A model generated the notes under the pieces. The model had not been told where the DNA came from and did not search any database. It saw only the letters and a list, made by a program, of their open reading frames with translations. Positions 8,517 to 16,780 of a stretch of DNA of 64,000 nt are shown here, piece after piece. Numbering within the stretch: the stretch's first letter is position 1; each line of letters begins with the position of its first letter. Made by a program: the position numbers and the translations under genes. The DNA is from Sphingopyxis sp. OPL5 (GTDB lineage Bacteria > Pseudomonadota > Alphaproteobacteria > Sphingomonadales > Sphingomonadaceae), in NCBI RefSeq assembly GCF_003797775.2, contig NZ_CP060725.1, positions 806,001-870,000 of the forward strand. The letters are read 5' to 3'.

Positions 8517-9344
8517 TCAGCGGAGGCCGATGATCGTCTGGGTCAGCGCGGACGCGCCCTCGATCGCCTTGGCATTCGCCTGGAAATTGCGCTGGGCCGC
8601 GATCAACATCACCAGTTCCTCGGTGATATCGACGTTCGAGCGTTCGAGCGCGCCCGACTGGATCGTGCCCATCGGGCCGTTGGTCGCCGCATCGATCGTC
8701 GGCTGGCCGCTCTCGCCGGTCGCCTGCCAATGCGCATCGCCGACGGGGCGCAGGCCCTCGGTCGCGGGGAAGGTCGCCATGGCGATCTTGCCGAGCGTCT
8801 GGTTCGAGCCATCGGCGAAGGTCGCGGTGGCGAGGCCGTCCTGGCCGATCGACACGTTGACGAGCGCGGCGTCGGGATTGCCGGCGGCGTGCTGCGGCAC
8901 GACGAAGTCGGTCGTCGAGGCAAGGGTGCGGCTGGTGACATTGCCGTCGGCATCGACGGGCAGCAGCTGCAGCGTCGCGCCGGTCGAGTCGACGACGCGG
9001 CCATCCTCGAGCGGCGAGAAGGAGCCGTTGCGGGTGTAGGTGACCTGGTTGCGCGGCGGCTCGCCCTTCACGACGAACATGCCGTCGCCGATGATCGCCA
9101 TGTCGAACGTCTTTTCGCTCGATTCATACGACCCTTGGGTGAACTGCTGGGTGATGCCGGTCAGGCGCGTGCCCTGCCCCGCAACGGTCTTGGTCGACTG
9201 GTTCGGCGAGGCGGCGAAGATGTCGCCGAACTGCGCCTTGCTGCGCTTGAAGCCGATCGAACCGGCGTTGGCGATGTTGTTCGAGACGACCGACATTTCG
9301 GTCTGGGCGCCCTTGAGGCCCGAAAGCGAGGTGTAGAAAGACAT
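8517..9344 (-). CDS. flgE: Flagellar hook protein FlgE, unusually short
   Basis: Hook subunit, called from position between flgD and flgF and from the hook signature FYTSLSGLKGAQTEMSVVSN with NNIANAGSIGFKRSKAQFG at the N-terminus and DITEELVMLIAAQRNFQANA at the C-terminus. At 275 residues it is well below the roughly 400 of E. coli FlgE and close to FlgG in size, so the variable outer domains that decorate the hook surface seem to be lost or minimal. A FlgG-like paralogue is the main alternative. It lies 12 bp after flgD. Confidence 0.85.
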   Translation of the reverse strand: MSFYTSLSGLKGAQTEMSVVSNNIANAGSIGFKRSKAQFGDIFAASPNQSTKTVAGQGTRLTGITQQFTQGSYESSEKTFDMAIIGDGMFVVKGEPPRNQVTYTRNGSFSPLEDGRVVDSTGATLQLLPVDADGNVTSRTLASTTDFVVPQHAAGNPDAALVNVSIGQDGLATATFADGSNQTLGKIAMATFPATEGLRPVGDAHWQATGESGQPTIDAATNGPMGTIQSGALERSNVDITEELVMLIAAQRNFQANAKAIEGASALTQTIIGLR

Positions 9345-9356
9345 GGGATCGGTTCC

Positions 9357-9671
9357 TTACTGCGTGCTGGTGGTGTCGGTGGTGGTGGCCGGCGCCGGGG
9401 TCGAGGCCTTGATGTCCTTGAGCAGCTGGGTCTGTGCCGTGAGCTGGTCGGAAATCGTCTGAAGCGTCGTGTTCGTCTCGGTGATCCCGGCGAGGCTGGA
9501 GAATTGCGCCATCTGCGCGACCATCGCCTGGTTATCGACCGGGTTGAACGGGTCCTGCTGGCTGAGCTGCGCGGTCATCAGGCGCAGGAAATCGCTCTGC
9601 CCCATCTGGTTCGCGCTGCCCTTCGGCTGGAGCACGACATTGCTGGTGTTGGTGACGCTGTTCACGGCCAT
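9357..9671 (-). CDS. flgD: Hook-cap protein FlgD, N-terminal domain only
   Basis: Scaffold that caps the growing hook. The 104 residues contain the conserved FlgD N-terminus (MGQSDFLRLMTAQLSQQDPF, then NPVDNQAMVAQMAQFSSL) and then a Thr/Ala-rich tail. The C-terminal tudor and Ig-like domains present in the roughly 230-residue enterobacterial protein are missing. The stop is intact and the downstream flgE follows in 12 bp, so this is not an obvious frameshift. Confidence 0.9.
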   Translation of the reverse strand: MAVNSVTNTSNVVLQPKGSANQMGQSDFLRLMTAQLSQQDPFNPVDNQAMVAQMAQFSSLAGITETNTTLQTISDQLTAQTQLLKDIKASTPAPATTTDTTSTQ

Positions 9672-9672
9672 C

Positions 9673-10077
9673 TTACTGTCCCATCCGCAGGGTTTCGTTG
9701 ATCAGGCCCTTGGCGGTTTCGAGGACCTGGACGTTGTTCTGATACTGGCGGGCGGTCTCGACCATCTCGACCAGCTCGGCGGCGCTATCGACCGCGGCGT
9801 CCCAGACATTGCCGTCGGCATCGGCCAGCGGGTTGTTGGGATCGTGCCGTTTCGACGGCGCCATTTTCGTCTGCGTGACCTGGTCGACCGCGACCGTCGC
9901 GCGGCCGCCTTCGTCCATGACGGTGCGGAACACCGGCTTCATCGAGCGATAGGCGCCGGCTTCGCTGCCGGCGGTCGTCCCCGCATTGGCGAGGTTCGAC
10001 GCTGTGGTGTTGAGCCGGATCAGCTGCGCCGACATCGCGCGGCCGCTGATGTCGAAGACCGAGAAATTGCCGTTCAT
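9673..10077 (-). CDS. flgC: Proximal rod protein FlgC
   Basis: Rod subunit. The 134 residues have the family length and motifs: SGRAMSAQLIRLNTTASNLA near the start and VEMVETARQYQNNVQVLETA near the end. I prefer the ATG at 10077 because AAGGG lies nine bases upstream. An ATG two codons earlier (10083) overlaps the flgB stop as ATGA but sits only three bases from that ribosome site. Confidence 0.93.
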   Translation of the reverse strand: MNGNFSVFDISGRAMSAQLIRLNTTASNLANAGTTAGSEAGAYRSMKPVFRTVMDEGGRATVAVDQVTQTKMAPSKRHDPNNPLADADGNVWDAAVDSAAELVEMVETARQYQNNVQVLETAKGLINETLRMGQ

Positions 10078-10079
10078 CG

Positions 10080-10418
10080 TCATTCGCCCTTCAGCGCGCG
10101 GGTCAGCGTGTTGACGCGACCCGAGAGGAAGGAGAGGCTCGAACGATAGGCGAGCGCGTTTTCGGCGAAGGCGGTCTGTTCGGTCGCCATTTCGACGGTG
10201 TTGCCGTCGAGCGACGACTGGACCGGAATGCGATATTCGATCGCCCCTTCCATCGAGCCGCCCTGCTGCGCGAGGTCGAGCGCTTTGGAAAAGTCGAGGT
10301 CGCGCGCCTTGTAATTGGGCGTCGCGGCGTTGGCGATGTTCGACGCGAGCAGCATCATCCGCTGGCTGCGGAGCTGCAGCGCATTGGCGTGGATGCCGAA
10401 GAGCTTCTCTGATGCCAT
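10080..10418 (-). CDS. flgB: Proximal rod protein FlgB
   Basis: Rod subunit and first gene of the leftward flg operon. The 112 residues carry the rod signature RMMLLASNIANAATPNYKAR and the LDFSKAL continuation. ATG at 10418 is preceded by AAGGA at nine bases. An upstream in-frame extension exists but would start inside the promoter region. A sigma-54 promoter lies 75 bp upstream. Confidence 0.93.
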   Translation of the reverse strand: MASEKLFGIHANALQLRSQRMMLLASNIANAATPNYKARDLDFSKALDLAQQGGSMEGAIEYRIPVQSSLDGNTVEMATEQTAFAENALAYRSSLSFLSGRVNTLTRALKGE

Positions 10419-10492
10419 CGTACACAATCCTTCTTTCGGTGGTCCGCTCCGGCACCGGCCGGCGCAGACGCGCGAAAAACACCAAGGCATAA

Positions 10493-10509
10493 TGCAATCG
10501 GCGTGCCAA
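10493..10509 (-). promoter_or_regulatory. Sigma-54 promoter for the flgB operon
   Basis: On the minus strand the sequence is TTGGCACGCCGATTGCA, a complete -24/-12 match (TGGCACG-N4-TTGCA) with ten bases between the invariant GG and GC. It points at flgB, 75 bp away. It fits control by the sigma-54 activator at the start of the window. Confidence 0.88.
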
Positions 10510-10640
10510 ACGTGGATTATTGCCGGATTTCCGCCATTTTTCAGGCCCCGGAACCGTCAGTCGTGCGAGCTGTCGGCGCGAGGGTCAGATTTTTGACGGC
10601 CGTGCGGCGGGCCGCCCCGAAAGCCGCGGCAAAGCGCGAC

Positions 10641-10657
10641 TGGCACGCATCCTGCAA
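10641..10657 (+). promoter_or_regulatory. Sigma-54 promoter for flgA
   Basis: TGGCACGCATCCTGCAA has the -24 GG and -12 GC with the required ten-base gap; only the first base of TTGC differs. It lies 39 bp before the flgA ATG and is divergent from the flgB promoter. The 131 bp between the two promoters is the likely shared enhancer region; I see no clear copy there of the TGCCA-N3-TGGCA palindrome found at 768-832. Confidence 0.85.
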
Positions 10658-10695
10658 TCAGGCGAGCGACCATTTTGGACCAAAGGAGATGGGTC

Positions 10696-11205
10696 ATGAA
10701 CCGCAATCTTTTCCTTGCCATCGGCGCGTTGGCCATGGCGATCCCTGCCGAAGCGCCGGGCCAGACCGCCAGCGAGGACTGGCAGACGATCGACGTGCTC
10801 ACCGCGATGGTGGCCAGTGCCATGGGCCGCACCGCGACCCCGATCGACCGCCGCATCAAGCTTGCGCGCTGTCCCGAACAGGCGTCGGTGACCGCCGTCG
10901 ACAGCTCGACGCTCGCCGTCCGTTGCCCGTCGCTCGGCTGGCGGCTGCGCGTGCCGATGACCGCCCCCGCCGGGGCCAGCGCCGCGGGCGGCTTCGTCGC
11001 CAAGCCCGCCGCCGCCGCACCGGTGGTGCGCCGCGGCGACAATGTCCGCGTCACCATCGATACCGAAAGCTTCTCGATCAGCTATGCCGCCACCGCGACG
11101 CAGGACGGTCGCGTCGGCGACCTGATCGCGCTGCGCGGCAGCGACACGAAGAGCGCGCTGAGCGCCGTCGTCACCGGCCCCGGCCGCGCGCGCCTGGTCG
11201 ACTGA
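10696..11205 (+). CDS. flgA: P-ring assembly chaperone FlgA
   Basis: Periplasmic chaperone for FlgI. The 169-residue protein has a signal peptide (about 1-19, ending PAEAPG), a short N-terminal part with two cysteines (near residues 58 and 75), and a C-terminal SAF domain with RRGDNVRVTIDTESFSISYA and the final VTGPGRARLV. ATG at 10696 follows GGAG by seven bases. A strong terminator follows the gene. Confidence 0.87.
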   Translation: MNRNLFLAIGALAMAIPAEAPGQTASEDWQTIDVLTAMVASAMGRTATPIDRRIKLARCPEQASVTAVDSSTLAVRCPSLGWRLRVPMTAPAGASAAGGFVAKPAAAAPVVRRGDNVRVTIDTESFSISYAATATQDGRVGDLIALRGSDTKSALSAVVTGPGRARLVD

Positions 11206-11238
11206 CCCTTCCTGATCAAGGTCCCGAGCCTTGCTCTG

Positions 11239-11293
11239 GGCCCGGTGGTTGTCGGTTTCCCGACGCCGCCGGGCCTTTTCTTTGGTTTTTTTG
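11239..11293 (+). terminator. Rho-independent terminator after flgA
   Basis: GGCCCGGTGG pairs with CCGCCGGGCC (11266-11275) with one wobble, and inside it GTCGG-TTTC-CCGAC forms a second stem. TTTTCTTTGG and then a run of seven T follow. It separates flgA from flgM, so flgM needs its own promoter; I see no convincing sigma-28 match in the remaining 93 bp. Confidence 0.85.
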
Positions 11294-11386
11294 ACCGATC
11301 GCGCTTAATCGCCCGATTTCGCGTCCGTTAAGTCCCTTCGAACAGGCCCGTCGTTTTTCTGACGGACCCGAGGAAAGGAGGCGCAC

Positions 11387-11692
11387 ATGACGGGAGATGG
11401 CAAGATCGGGCTGCAGGTCGGCAACGTCGTGCGCATCGGCGCCGTGCGCAAGATCGCCGGCGCCACCGCCGAACCCGCACCGACGCCCGCGCAGCCCAGG
11501 GCCGCGAGCGAGCCGGTACCGGTCGCCAGCCTGATCGGCCTCGCCGCCGATATCGCCAGCCAGCCCGCGCCGGTCGACGGCGCGCGCGTCGCGGCGATCC
11601 GCGGCGCCATCGCCGGGGGCAGCTATCTCCTCGACCCCGCCGCCACGGCGCGCGCGATGATGCAGTTTCACGGACGCGGCGCCGACGCATGA
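11387..11692 (+). CDS. flgM: Anti-sigma-28 factor FlgM
   Basis: Binds FliA until the hook is complete and is then exported. The 101-residue protein has the FlgM C-terminal signature VDGARVAAIRGAIAGGSYLL with a final ARAMMQF. The N-terminal half is rich in Ala and Pro, as expected of its disordered export region. GGAGG lies six bases before the ATG. The next gene overlaps by four bases, and fliA is 3.3 kb downstream on the same strand. Confidence 0.87.
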   Translation: MTGDGKIGLQVGNVVRIGAVRKIAGATAEPAPTPAQPRAASEPVPVASLIGLAADIASQPAPVDGARVAAIRGAIAGGSYLLDPAATARAMMQFHGRGADA

Positions 11693-11994
11693 TGATGCAG
11701 ATGGAAGAGGTGCAGGCCCAGCTCGACACGCTGGTCGCGGCGCTCGACGGGCACGACGCCGGCGCGATCATCGCGGCGACCGAAGCGCTCGCCACCGCGG
11801 TGATCCTGTTCCGCAGCGCGAAGGTTCCGCCGGGCCGCGAGGACCATGCCCGGATGCTGATCGACATGGTGCTGCGCAAGCTGGAGGCCGCCGCGATCCG
11901 GGTCAATGTCCTCAAGGACTGGACGCGTCAGAGGATTGACAGAAACCATCAGGTCCGCGGCACCGGGCCGCAGGGCATCGCGCTAAGCTATTAA
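11689..11994 (+). CDS. FlgN-like export chaperone, by context
   Basis: A 101-residue helical protein whose start overlaps the end of flgM (ATGATG). FlgN, the chaperone for FlgK and FlgL, commonly follows flgM and is predicted helical. The sequence shows two long amphipathic helices (about 5-35 and 47-80) and a basic tail around KDWTRQRIDRN. There is no strong sequence motif, so the name rests mostly on position and size. Confidence 0.55.
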   Translation: MMMQMEEVQAQLDTLVAALDGHDAGAIIAATEALATAVILFRSAKVPPGREDHARMLIDMVLRKLEAAAIRVNVLKDWTRQRIDRNHQVRGTGPQGIALSY

Positions 11995-12011
11995 TTAACC
12001 AAGACAACTAC

Positions 12012-12042
12012 GCCATTTTCAAAGAATGGCACGATGATTGCT
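12012..12042 (+). promoter_or_regulatory. Sigma-54 promoter with overlapping inverted repeat, before the transglycosylase gene
   Basis: TGGCACGATGATTGCT (12027-12042) is a full -24/-12 element with ten bases between GG and GC. The inverted repeat GCCATT/AATGGC (12012-12017 and 12025-12030) overlaps the -24 box and could be a site for a second protein. The promoter contains an in-frame ATG at 12034, so transcription would begin downstream of it; this decides the start of the next gene. Confidence 0.8.
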
Positions 12043-12075
12043 TTTGGTCTGCTGAATGCAGCGGAACCAACAGCC

Positions 12076-12906
12076 ATGACGACGATCAACAACAGTGCCG
12101 CCAGCAGCGCCGCCTCCCCCGTGATGGCGGCGGTGCAGGACGCATCGGGCCGTACCGGGGTCGATTTCGATTATCTGGTCGATGTCGCGCGTGTGGAAAG
12201 CGGGTTCAACCCGACCGCGAAGGCCTCGACCTCGTCGGCGCGCGGGCTGTACCAGTTCACCAAATCGACCTGGCTCGCGACGCTCGACCGCCACGGCGCC
12301 GACCATGGCCTCGGCTGGGCCGCCAACGCGATCGGCCGCGACGCGTCGGGGCGGCTCACCGTCACCGACCCCACCCTGCGCCAGCAGATCTTCGACCTGC
12401 GCGACGACCCCGCCGCTTCGGCCGCGATGGCCGCCGCCTTCACCTCCGACAATCGCGCCTATGTCGAAAGCCGGACCGGCCGCACCGCCGAGCCCGTCGA
12501 CCTGTACCTCGCCCATTTCCTGGGAAGCGGCGGCGCGGTGAAATTCCTGTCGGCGTGGGCGGCCGACCCCGACCAGGCGGGCGCGACGATGCTGCCCGAG
12601 GCCGCGGCGGCCAACCGCTCGATCTTCTACGCCGCCGACGGCAGCATGCGCAGCCTCGGCGACATTCGCGAACGCTTCCGCGCCAAGCTCGATGCCGGCG
12701 GCGAGCCCGGCTTCACCCCCGGCGCCTTCCCCGGCGGCACTGCCCCGGCCCCCGGCTGGCGGATGCAGATGGCGAGCATGAGCGGCACCCAGGCCGGGCG
12801 TCCGCCGCTTTCGATGATGGATATTCAACCAATGCCCAAGAAACTCTCGATGGGCTTCGCAGCCCAGACCTATCAACGCCTCGCCTCGCTCGGAGGCGGC
12901 GCATGA
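12076..12906 (+). CDS. Flagellum-associated lytic transglycosylase
   Basis: Cleaves peptidoglycan, probably to let the rod pass, replacing the missing FlgJ enzyme domain. The 276 residues contain an SLT fold: VARVESGFNPTAKA with catalytic Glu41, then SSARGLYQFTKSTW. There is no signal peptide, so export through the flagellar apparatus or binding to a rod protein is possible (inference). I chose ATG at 12076 because the earlier in-frame ATG (12034) is inside the sigma-54 promoter. The stop overlaps flhA by four bases. Confidence 0.83.
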   Translation: MTTINNSAASSAASPVMAAVQDASGRTGVDFDYLVDVARVESGFNPTAKASTSSARGLYQFTKSTWLATLDRHGADHGLGWAANAIGRDASGRLTVTDPTLRQQIFDLRDDPAASAAMAAAFTSDNRAYVESRTGRTAEPVDLYLAHFLGSGGAVKFLSAWAADPDQAGATMLPEAAAANRSIFYAADGSMRSLGDIRERFRAKLDAGGEPGFTPGAFPGGTAPAPGWRMQMASMSGTQAGRPPLSMMDIQPMPKKLSMGFAAQTYQRLASLGGGA

Positions 12907-15026
12907 ACCTGAGCTTCAACGCCCGCGACGCCGGTCGTTTCGCCGGCGCCGCCGCGCTGCCGGCGGGGATGCTGATCCTCGTCGCGCTGATGGTGATCCC
13001 GGTATCGCCGCTGATCCTCGACATCAGCTTCGTCGCCAACATCATGGTCAGCCTCGCGGTGCTGATGGTCGCGCTGTCGGCCGCCAAGCCGCTCGATTTC
13101 TCGGCCTTTCCGACGGTGTTGCTGCTCACCACCCTCTTTCGCCTCGCGCTCAACGTCGCCTCGACGCGCGTCGTGCTCGTCCACGGGCACGAGGGCACGC
13201 ACGCCGCGGGTCATGTCATCGAAGCGTTCGGCCAGGTGCTGATCGGCGGCGACTATGTCGTCGGCCTGTTCGTCTTCGTCGTGCTGATGATCATCAACAT
13301 GGTCGTCATCACCAAGGGCGCGGGGCGCGTGTCCGAAGTGTCGGCGCGCTTCACCCTCGACGCTTTGCCCGGCAAGCAGATGGCGATCGACGCCGATCTC
13401 AACGCCGGCCTGCTCACCCCCGACGAAGCCAAGGCGCGGCGCGTCGAAGTGGCGACCGAAGCCGATTTCTATGGCTCGATGGACGGTGCGTCGAAATTCG
13501 TGAAGGGCGACGCGGTCGCCGGCCTGCTGATCCTGTTCGTGAATATCGTCGGTGGCCTGATCCTCGGCGTGTTCAGCCACGGCCTCAGCTTCTCCGAAGC
13601 CGGCAGCACCTATGTCACGCTCGCGATCGGCGACGCCCTCGTCGCGCAGATCCCGGCGCTGCTGCTGTCGATCGCCGCCGCGTCGATCGTCACCCGCGTC
13701 ACCTCGCCGCTCAACCTGAGCGACCAGATCGGCAGCCAGTTCGCCTCGCCGCATGTCTGGTTCGCGGTCGGCGGCATCCTGTTCATTCTCGGAATGGTCC
13801 CGGCGATGCCGCAGATGCTGATCCTGCCTGCCGCTGCGCTGTCGCTCGGCATGGGTTGGCAGTTGCGCAAGGCCGCCGCCGCGGTCGCCGCAACTCCCGA
13901 ACCGGCGCTGCCCGCGCCCGACCCGCACCTGATCGAATGGTCCGACGTCAGCGATTCGAGCCCGTGCCAGCTCGAGATCGGCTATGCCCTCGTCGCCCTC
14001 GTCGACGAACGCAAGGGCGCGCCGTTGATGGGCCGGATCACCGGCATCCGACGCCAGCTGTCGAAAGAACTCGGCTTTGTCGTCCCCGCGGTGAAGGTCA
14101 GCGACGACCTGTCGCTGCCCGGCAACGTCTATCGCATCTCGGTCGCGGGGGTGATCGTCGGCGAGGACGAGGTCTTCCCCAATGAAATGCTCGCGCTCGA
14201 CTCGGGCGACCTCGTCACCAAAGTCACCGGACGGCCGTGCAAGGACCCGACCTTCGGCCTCGACGCCTTGTGGATCCCGCGCAGCAGCCAGAACGACGCG
14301 ATCGCGGCCGGCTATACCGTCGTCGATCCGGCGACCGTTGTCGCAACCCACCTCAACAACAGCATCGTCGCCGCGTCGTCCGACCTGTTCGGTATCGACG
14401 ATGCACAGGCGCTGATCGACAATCTCAAGGCCCAATATCCGCAGCTCGCGGCGAGCCTGACCCCGGCGGGCTATGCGCTGCCGCGCATCGCCAGCCTGTG
14501 CAAGGCGCTGCTGATCGAGCGCATCCCCTTGCGCGATTTCCGCAAGATCGCCGAGGCGATGGTCGCCTTTTCTGGCCAGCAGCTTGGCGAAAGCGACCTG
14601 GTCGAGGCGGTGCGCCAGCGCATCGGCGCGCTGATCGTCCAGACGATCGTGCCGAGCCGCATGCCGCTGCCCGTCGTGACCTTCACACCCGAGATCGAGA
14701 TGCTGCTCAACCAGGCGGTGCGCGCCAATCCGGGCGCCGAATGGCCGTTCGAACATGGCATGGCGATGAAGATCGTCGGACAGATCGGCGAGGCGGTCGA
14801 ACCGCTGCTGTTGTCGACGCGCAGCTTCGCGCTGGTCGCGTCGCCGATCTGCCGCCCCGCGCTGTCGCGGCTCGTCCGCGCGACGTTCCCCGACGTCGCG
14901 GTCATTTCCTACCTCGAAATTCCCGCCAGCAAGGCGACCGAGATCGTTGCGACGATCGGTGCCGATGTGCCGCGGCTAGCCGACGAAAGCGCCGAGCAGA
15001 TGAAGGACCATCATCATGAGAATTGA
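12903..15026 (+). CDS. flhA: Flagellar type III export gate protein FlhA
   Basis: Large inner-membrane subunit of the flagellar export gate. The 707 residues have eight predicted membrane helices in the first 330 or so, the FHIPEP-family signature TLFRLALNVASTRVVL near 75-92, the charged segment GRVSEVSARFTLDALPGKQM, and a cytoplasmic domain from about 350 on. ATG at 12903 overlaps the transglycosylase stop (ATGA), and fliA begins inside its last codons. Confidence 0.97.
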   Translation: MNLSFNARDAGRFAGAAALPAGMLILVALMVIPVSPLILDISFVANIMVSLAVLMVALSAAKPLDFSAFPTVLLLTTLFRLALNVASTRVVLVHGHEGTHAAGHVIEAFGQVLIGGDYVVGLFVFVVLMIINMVVITKGAGRVSEVSARFTLDALPGKQMAIDADLNAGLLTPDEAKARRVEVATEADFYGSMDGASKFVKGDAVAGLLILFVNIVGGLILGVFSHGLSFSEAGSTYVTLAIGDALVAQIPALLLSIAAASIVTRVTSPLNLSDQIGSQFASPHVWFAVGGILFILGMVPAMPQMLILPAAALSLGMGWQLRKAAAAVAATPEPALPAPDPHLIEWSDVSDSSPCQLEIGYALVALVDERKGAPLMGRITGIRRQLSKELGFVVPAVKVSDDLSLPGNVYRISVAGVIVGEDEVFPNEMLALDSGDLVTKVTGRPCKDPTFGLDALWIPRSSQNDAIAAGYTVVDPATVVATHLNNSIVAASSDLFGIDDAQALIDNLKAQYPQLAASLTPAGYALPRIASLCKALLIERIPLRDFRKIAEAMVAFSGQQLGESDLVEAVRQRIGALIVQTIVPSRMPLPVVTFTPEIEMLLNQAVRANPGAEWPFEHGMAMKIVGQIGEAVEPLLLSTRSFALVASPICRPALSRLVRATFPDVAVISYLEIPASKATEIVATIGADVPRLADESAEQMKDHHHEN

Positions 15027-15762
15027 GCCTGCCGAGCAATTCGCCGGCGCGGCGGCGCGCGCCGCATCGCCGCAGGGCTATGGCACCAGCGCCGAGGACC
15101 TGATCGACGAATATGCGCCGCTGGTGCGCAAGATCGCCTGGCAGGTGTTCTCGCGCCTGTCGCGGACGAGCGACCTCGACGACCTCGTCCAGACCGGGCT
15201 GATCGCGCTGATCGAGGCGAGCCGCCACTATGAAGAACGCGGTTTCGCCTTTGCCACCTACGCCTCGACGCGCATCCGCGGCGCGATGATCGACCAGCTG
15301 CGTCGCGAGGCCGATGTCGGGCGATCGGCGATGGTCGCCAGCAAGCGCATCGGCAGCGTCCGCGCGGCGCTCGAACAGAATCTGATGCGCGCGCCGACGA
15401 CCGCCGAAATGGCGGCGGCGTTCGAAATGTCGGCGGAGGAATATTTCGCACTCGAGCGCAGCGCGACGCACGGGCGGTCGACCTCACTCGACGCGATGCT
15501 GGACGAAGGCAGCTTCCTGCTCGCCGACGACAGCGACGGGGCCGACGACCGGTGCGAACAGGACGATCTGCTCGAAGCGCTGGGCGAGTGTATCGCCCGG
15601 CTACCCGAGCGCGAGCAATTGGTGCTGCAGCTCTATTTTTTCGAGGAACTCAATCTGCAGGAAATCGGGCTGACGCTCGATGTCAGCGCGGCCCGCGTGT
15701 GCCAGATCAAGGCGGGCGCGATGGCCAAGATCGACCGGATGTTGCGCGATATCACCGAATAG
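15016..15762 (+). CDS. fliA: Flagellar sigma factor sigma-28 (FliA)
   Basis: Directs transcription of late flagellar genes and is held by FlgM. The 248 residues contain region 2 (LVQTGLIALIEASRHYEERG with FAFATYASTRIRGAMIDQLR), region 3 (RAPTTAEMAAAFEMS) and region 4 (LPEREQLVLQLYFFEELNLQ then EIGLTLDVSAARVCQI). It overlaps flhA by 11 bases. The next genes face the other way, so it ends the flagellar cluster. Confidence 0.93.
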   Translation: MRIEPAEQFAGAAARAASPQGYGTSAEDLIDEYAPLVRKIAWQVFSRLSRTSDLDDLVQTGLIALIEASRHYEERGFAFATYASTRIRGAMIDQLRREADVGRSAMVASKRIGSVRAALEQNLMRAPTTAEMAAAFEMSAEEYFALERSATHGRSTSLDAMLDEGSFLLADDSDGADDRCEQDDLLEALGECIARLPEREQLVLQLYFFEELNLQEIGLTLDVSAARVCQIKAGAMAKIDRMLRDITE

Positions 15763-15817
15763 GATGACCGGGCGCGGCGACCGGGGAGGCCAGCCGCCGC
15801 ATCCCGGCCGGAGGGGA

Positions 15818-16309
15818 CTACATTGCGAGCCGGCGACGGCTGTTCCACGCATGGCCCATTTTTTCGAAATAGCGCGTCATGCTGTCGACGCCATTGTCGG
15901 TGAGCCGCACGATCGAGCGGCGGCGGTCGCGTTCGTCGATGAAACGTTCGGCGAGATCGAGCTGTTCGAGCAGCGCGATCATGCGCAGCCCCGACGACAG
16001 CGGCACTCCGGCGCCGGTCGCGAGATCGCTGGCGCTGAGTTCGCGATCATTGGTCTTGGCCAGCATCAGGTCGAGCAGCATGTCCCAGGTCGGCCCGGTC
16101 AGCTGGTTGCTGCCGAAATGCGACTTGCGCGTGCGGCGCATCTGAAGACTGAAGTTGAGTTGCTCGATCAGGCCCGGAACCGGCGCGTCGATCCGGTCGG
16201 GCTGCGACACGACCGGGACCTGCCCGCCAGCACCGCTGCCGAGCATTTCCTGGATCTGGTCGATCCGCGATTTGATTTCCGCAATTTCAACATTCGAAAA
16301 TTGCTGCAT
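15818..16309 (-). CDS. MarR-type winged-helix regulator
   Basis: A 163-residue DNA-binding protein. The N-terminal 25 residues look like a coiled coil (IAEIKSRIDQIQEML). The winged helix spans about 85-150, with SASDLATGAGVPLSSGLRMI as the HTH and the wing RFIDERDRRRSIVRLTDNG, a typical MarR feature. It is the last of four leftward genes (17712 to 15818). Its ligand and targets are unknown. Confidence 0.75.
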   Translation of the reverse strand: MQQFSNVEIAEIKSRIDQIQEMLGSGAGGQVPVVSQPDRIDAPVPGLIEQLNFSLQMRRTRKSHFGSNQLTGPTWDMLLDLMLAKTNDRELSASDLATGAGVPLSSGLRMIALLEQLDLAERFIDERDRRRSIVRLTDNGVDSMTRYFEKMGHAWNSRRRLAM

Positions 16310-16333
16310 GGATTGGGACCCCCGGGACGCCCG

Positions 16334-16753
16334 CTATGCGGTCGCCCTCACGTCACCCCTCTGTTCCGTCGATCCCGCCGCGTACATGATCACGAGCAGG
16401 ATCGGATAGGATATATATATCGAAAGCAGCGAATAGGGACGCGCCAATATCTCCGAAAACATCAGCTTCTGGATATGCCCGAAAATCGCGATGAGCTGCC
16501 AACCGGCGATCCAATAGGGCCAGAAACGCTCTGTTTTGAAGGCGATGTACCAGAAACTTATCAAGACGATGAGGTCTATGACGAAGATATTGATTTCGAT
16601 ATTTGTCCATTCCGGAACGGGTGACACCAATGTGGAGCAGACCGATGCGATCAGCGCGGTGTAAGCCGCCCAGCGTTCCAGGGGACCGCCGCGCTTCATC
16701 GCGACGGCCACCGTGATCAACAAAACGCTGTAATAAATCGCAACGGCCCACAT
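16334..16753 (-). CDS. Small integral membrane protein, unknown
   Basis: I do not recognise a family. The 139 residues contain about five hydrophobic segments (near 3-19, 28-43, 53-72, 78-93 and 110-127) with short loops. Base composition is lower in GC than the flagellar genes. It sits 24 bp before the MarR-type gene and 27 bp after the next unknown gene, so the group may be cotranscribed. Confidence 0.65.
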   Translation of the reverse strand: MWAVAIYYSVLLITVAVAMKRGGPLERWAAYTALIASVCSTLVSPVPEWTNIEINIFVIDLIVLISFWYIAFKTERFWPYWIAGWQLIAIFGHIQKLMFSEILARPYSLLSIYISYPILLVIMYAAGSTEQRGDVRATA

Positions 16754-16780
16754 GTGGCTTTCGTCAACCTTCCGTAGTGA

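Noticed and set aside
11294..11386. Sigma-28 promoter before flgM
   Set aside because: The best candidate (TTAAGTCC, 11 bases, CCCGTCGT) matches the -10 consensus at only three of eight positions.
12034..12075. Earlier ATG start for the transglycosylase gene
   Set aside because: It lies inside the sigma-54 -24/-12 element and would be upstream of the transcript start.
12873..14756. Long leftward reading frame opposite flhA
   Set aside because: The protein is a low-complexity Asp/Arg/His-rich antisense of flhA, with no recognisable domain.
15763..15817. Terminator between fliA and the MarR-type gene
   Set aside because: GC-rich repeats are present but I could not build a clean hairpin with a T-run on either strand.
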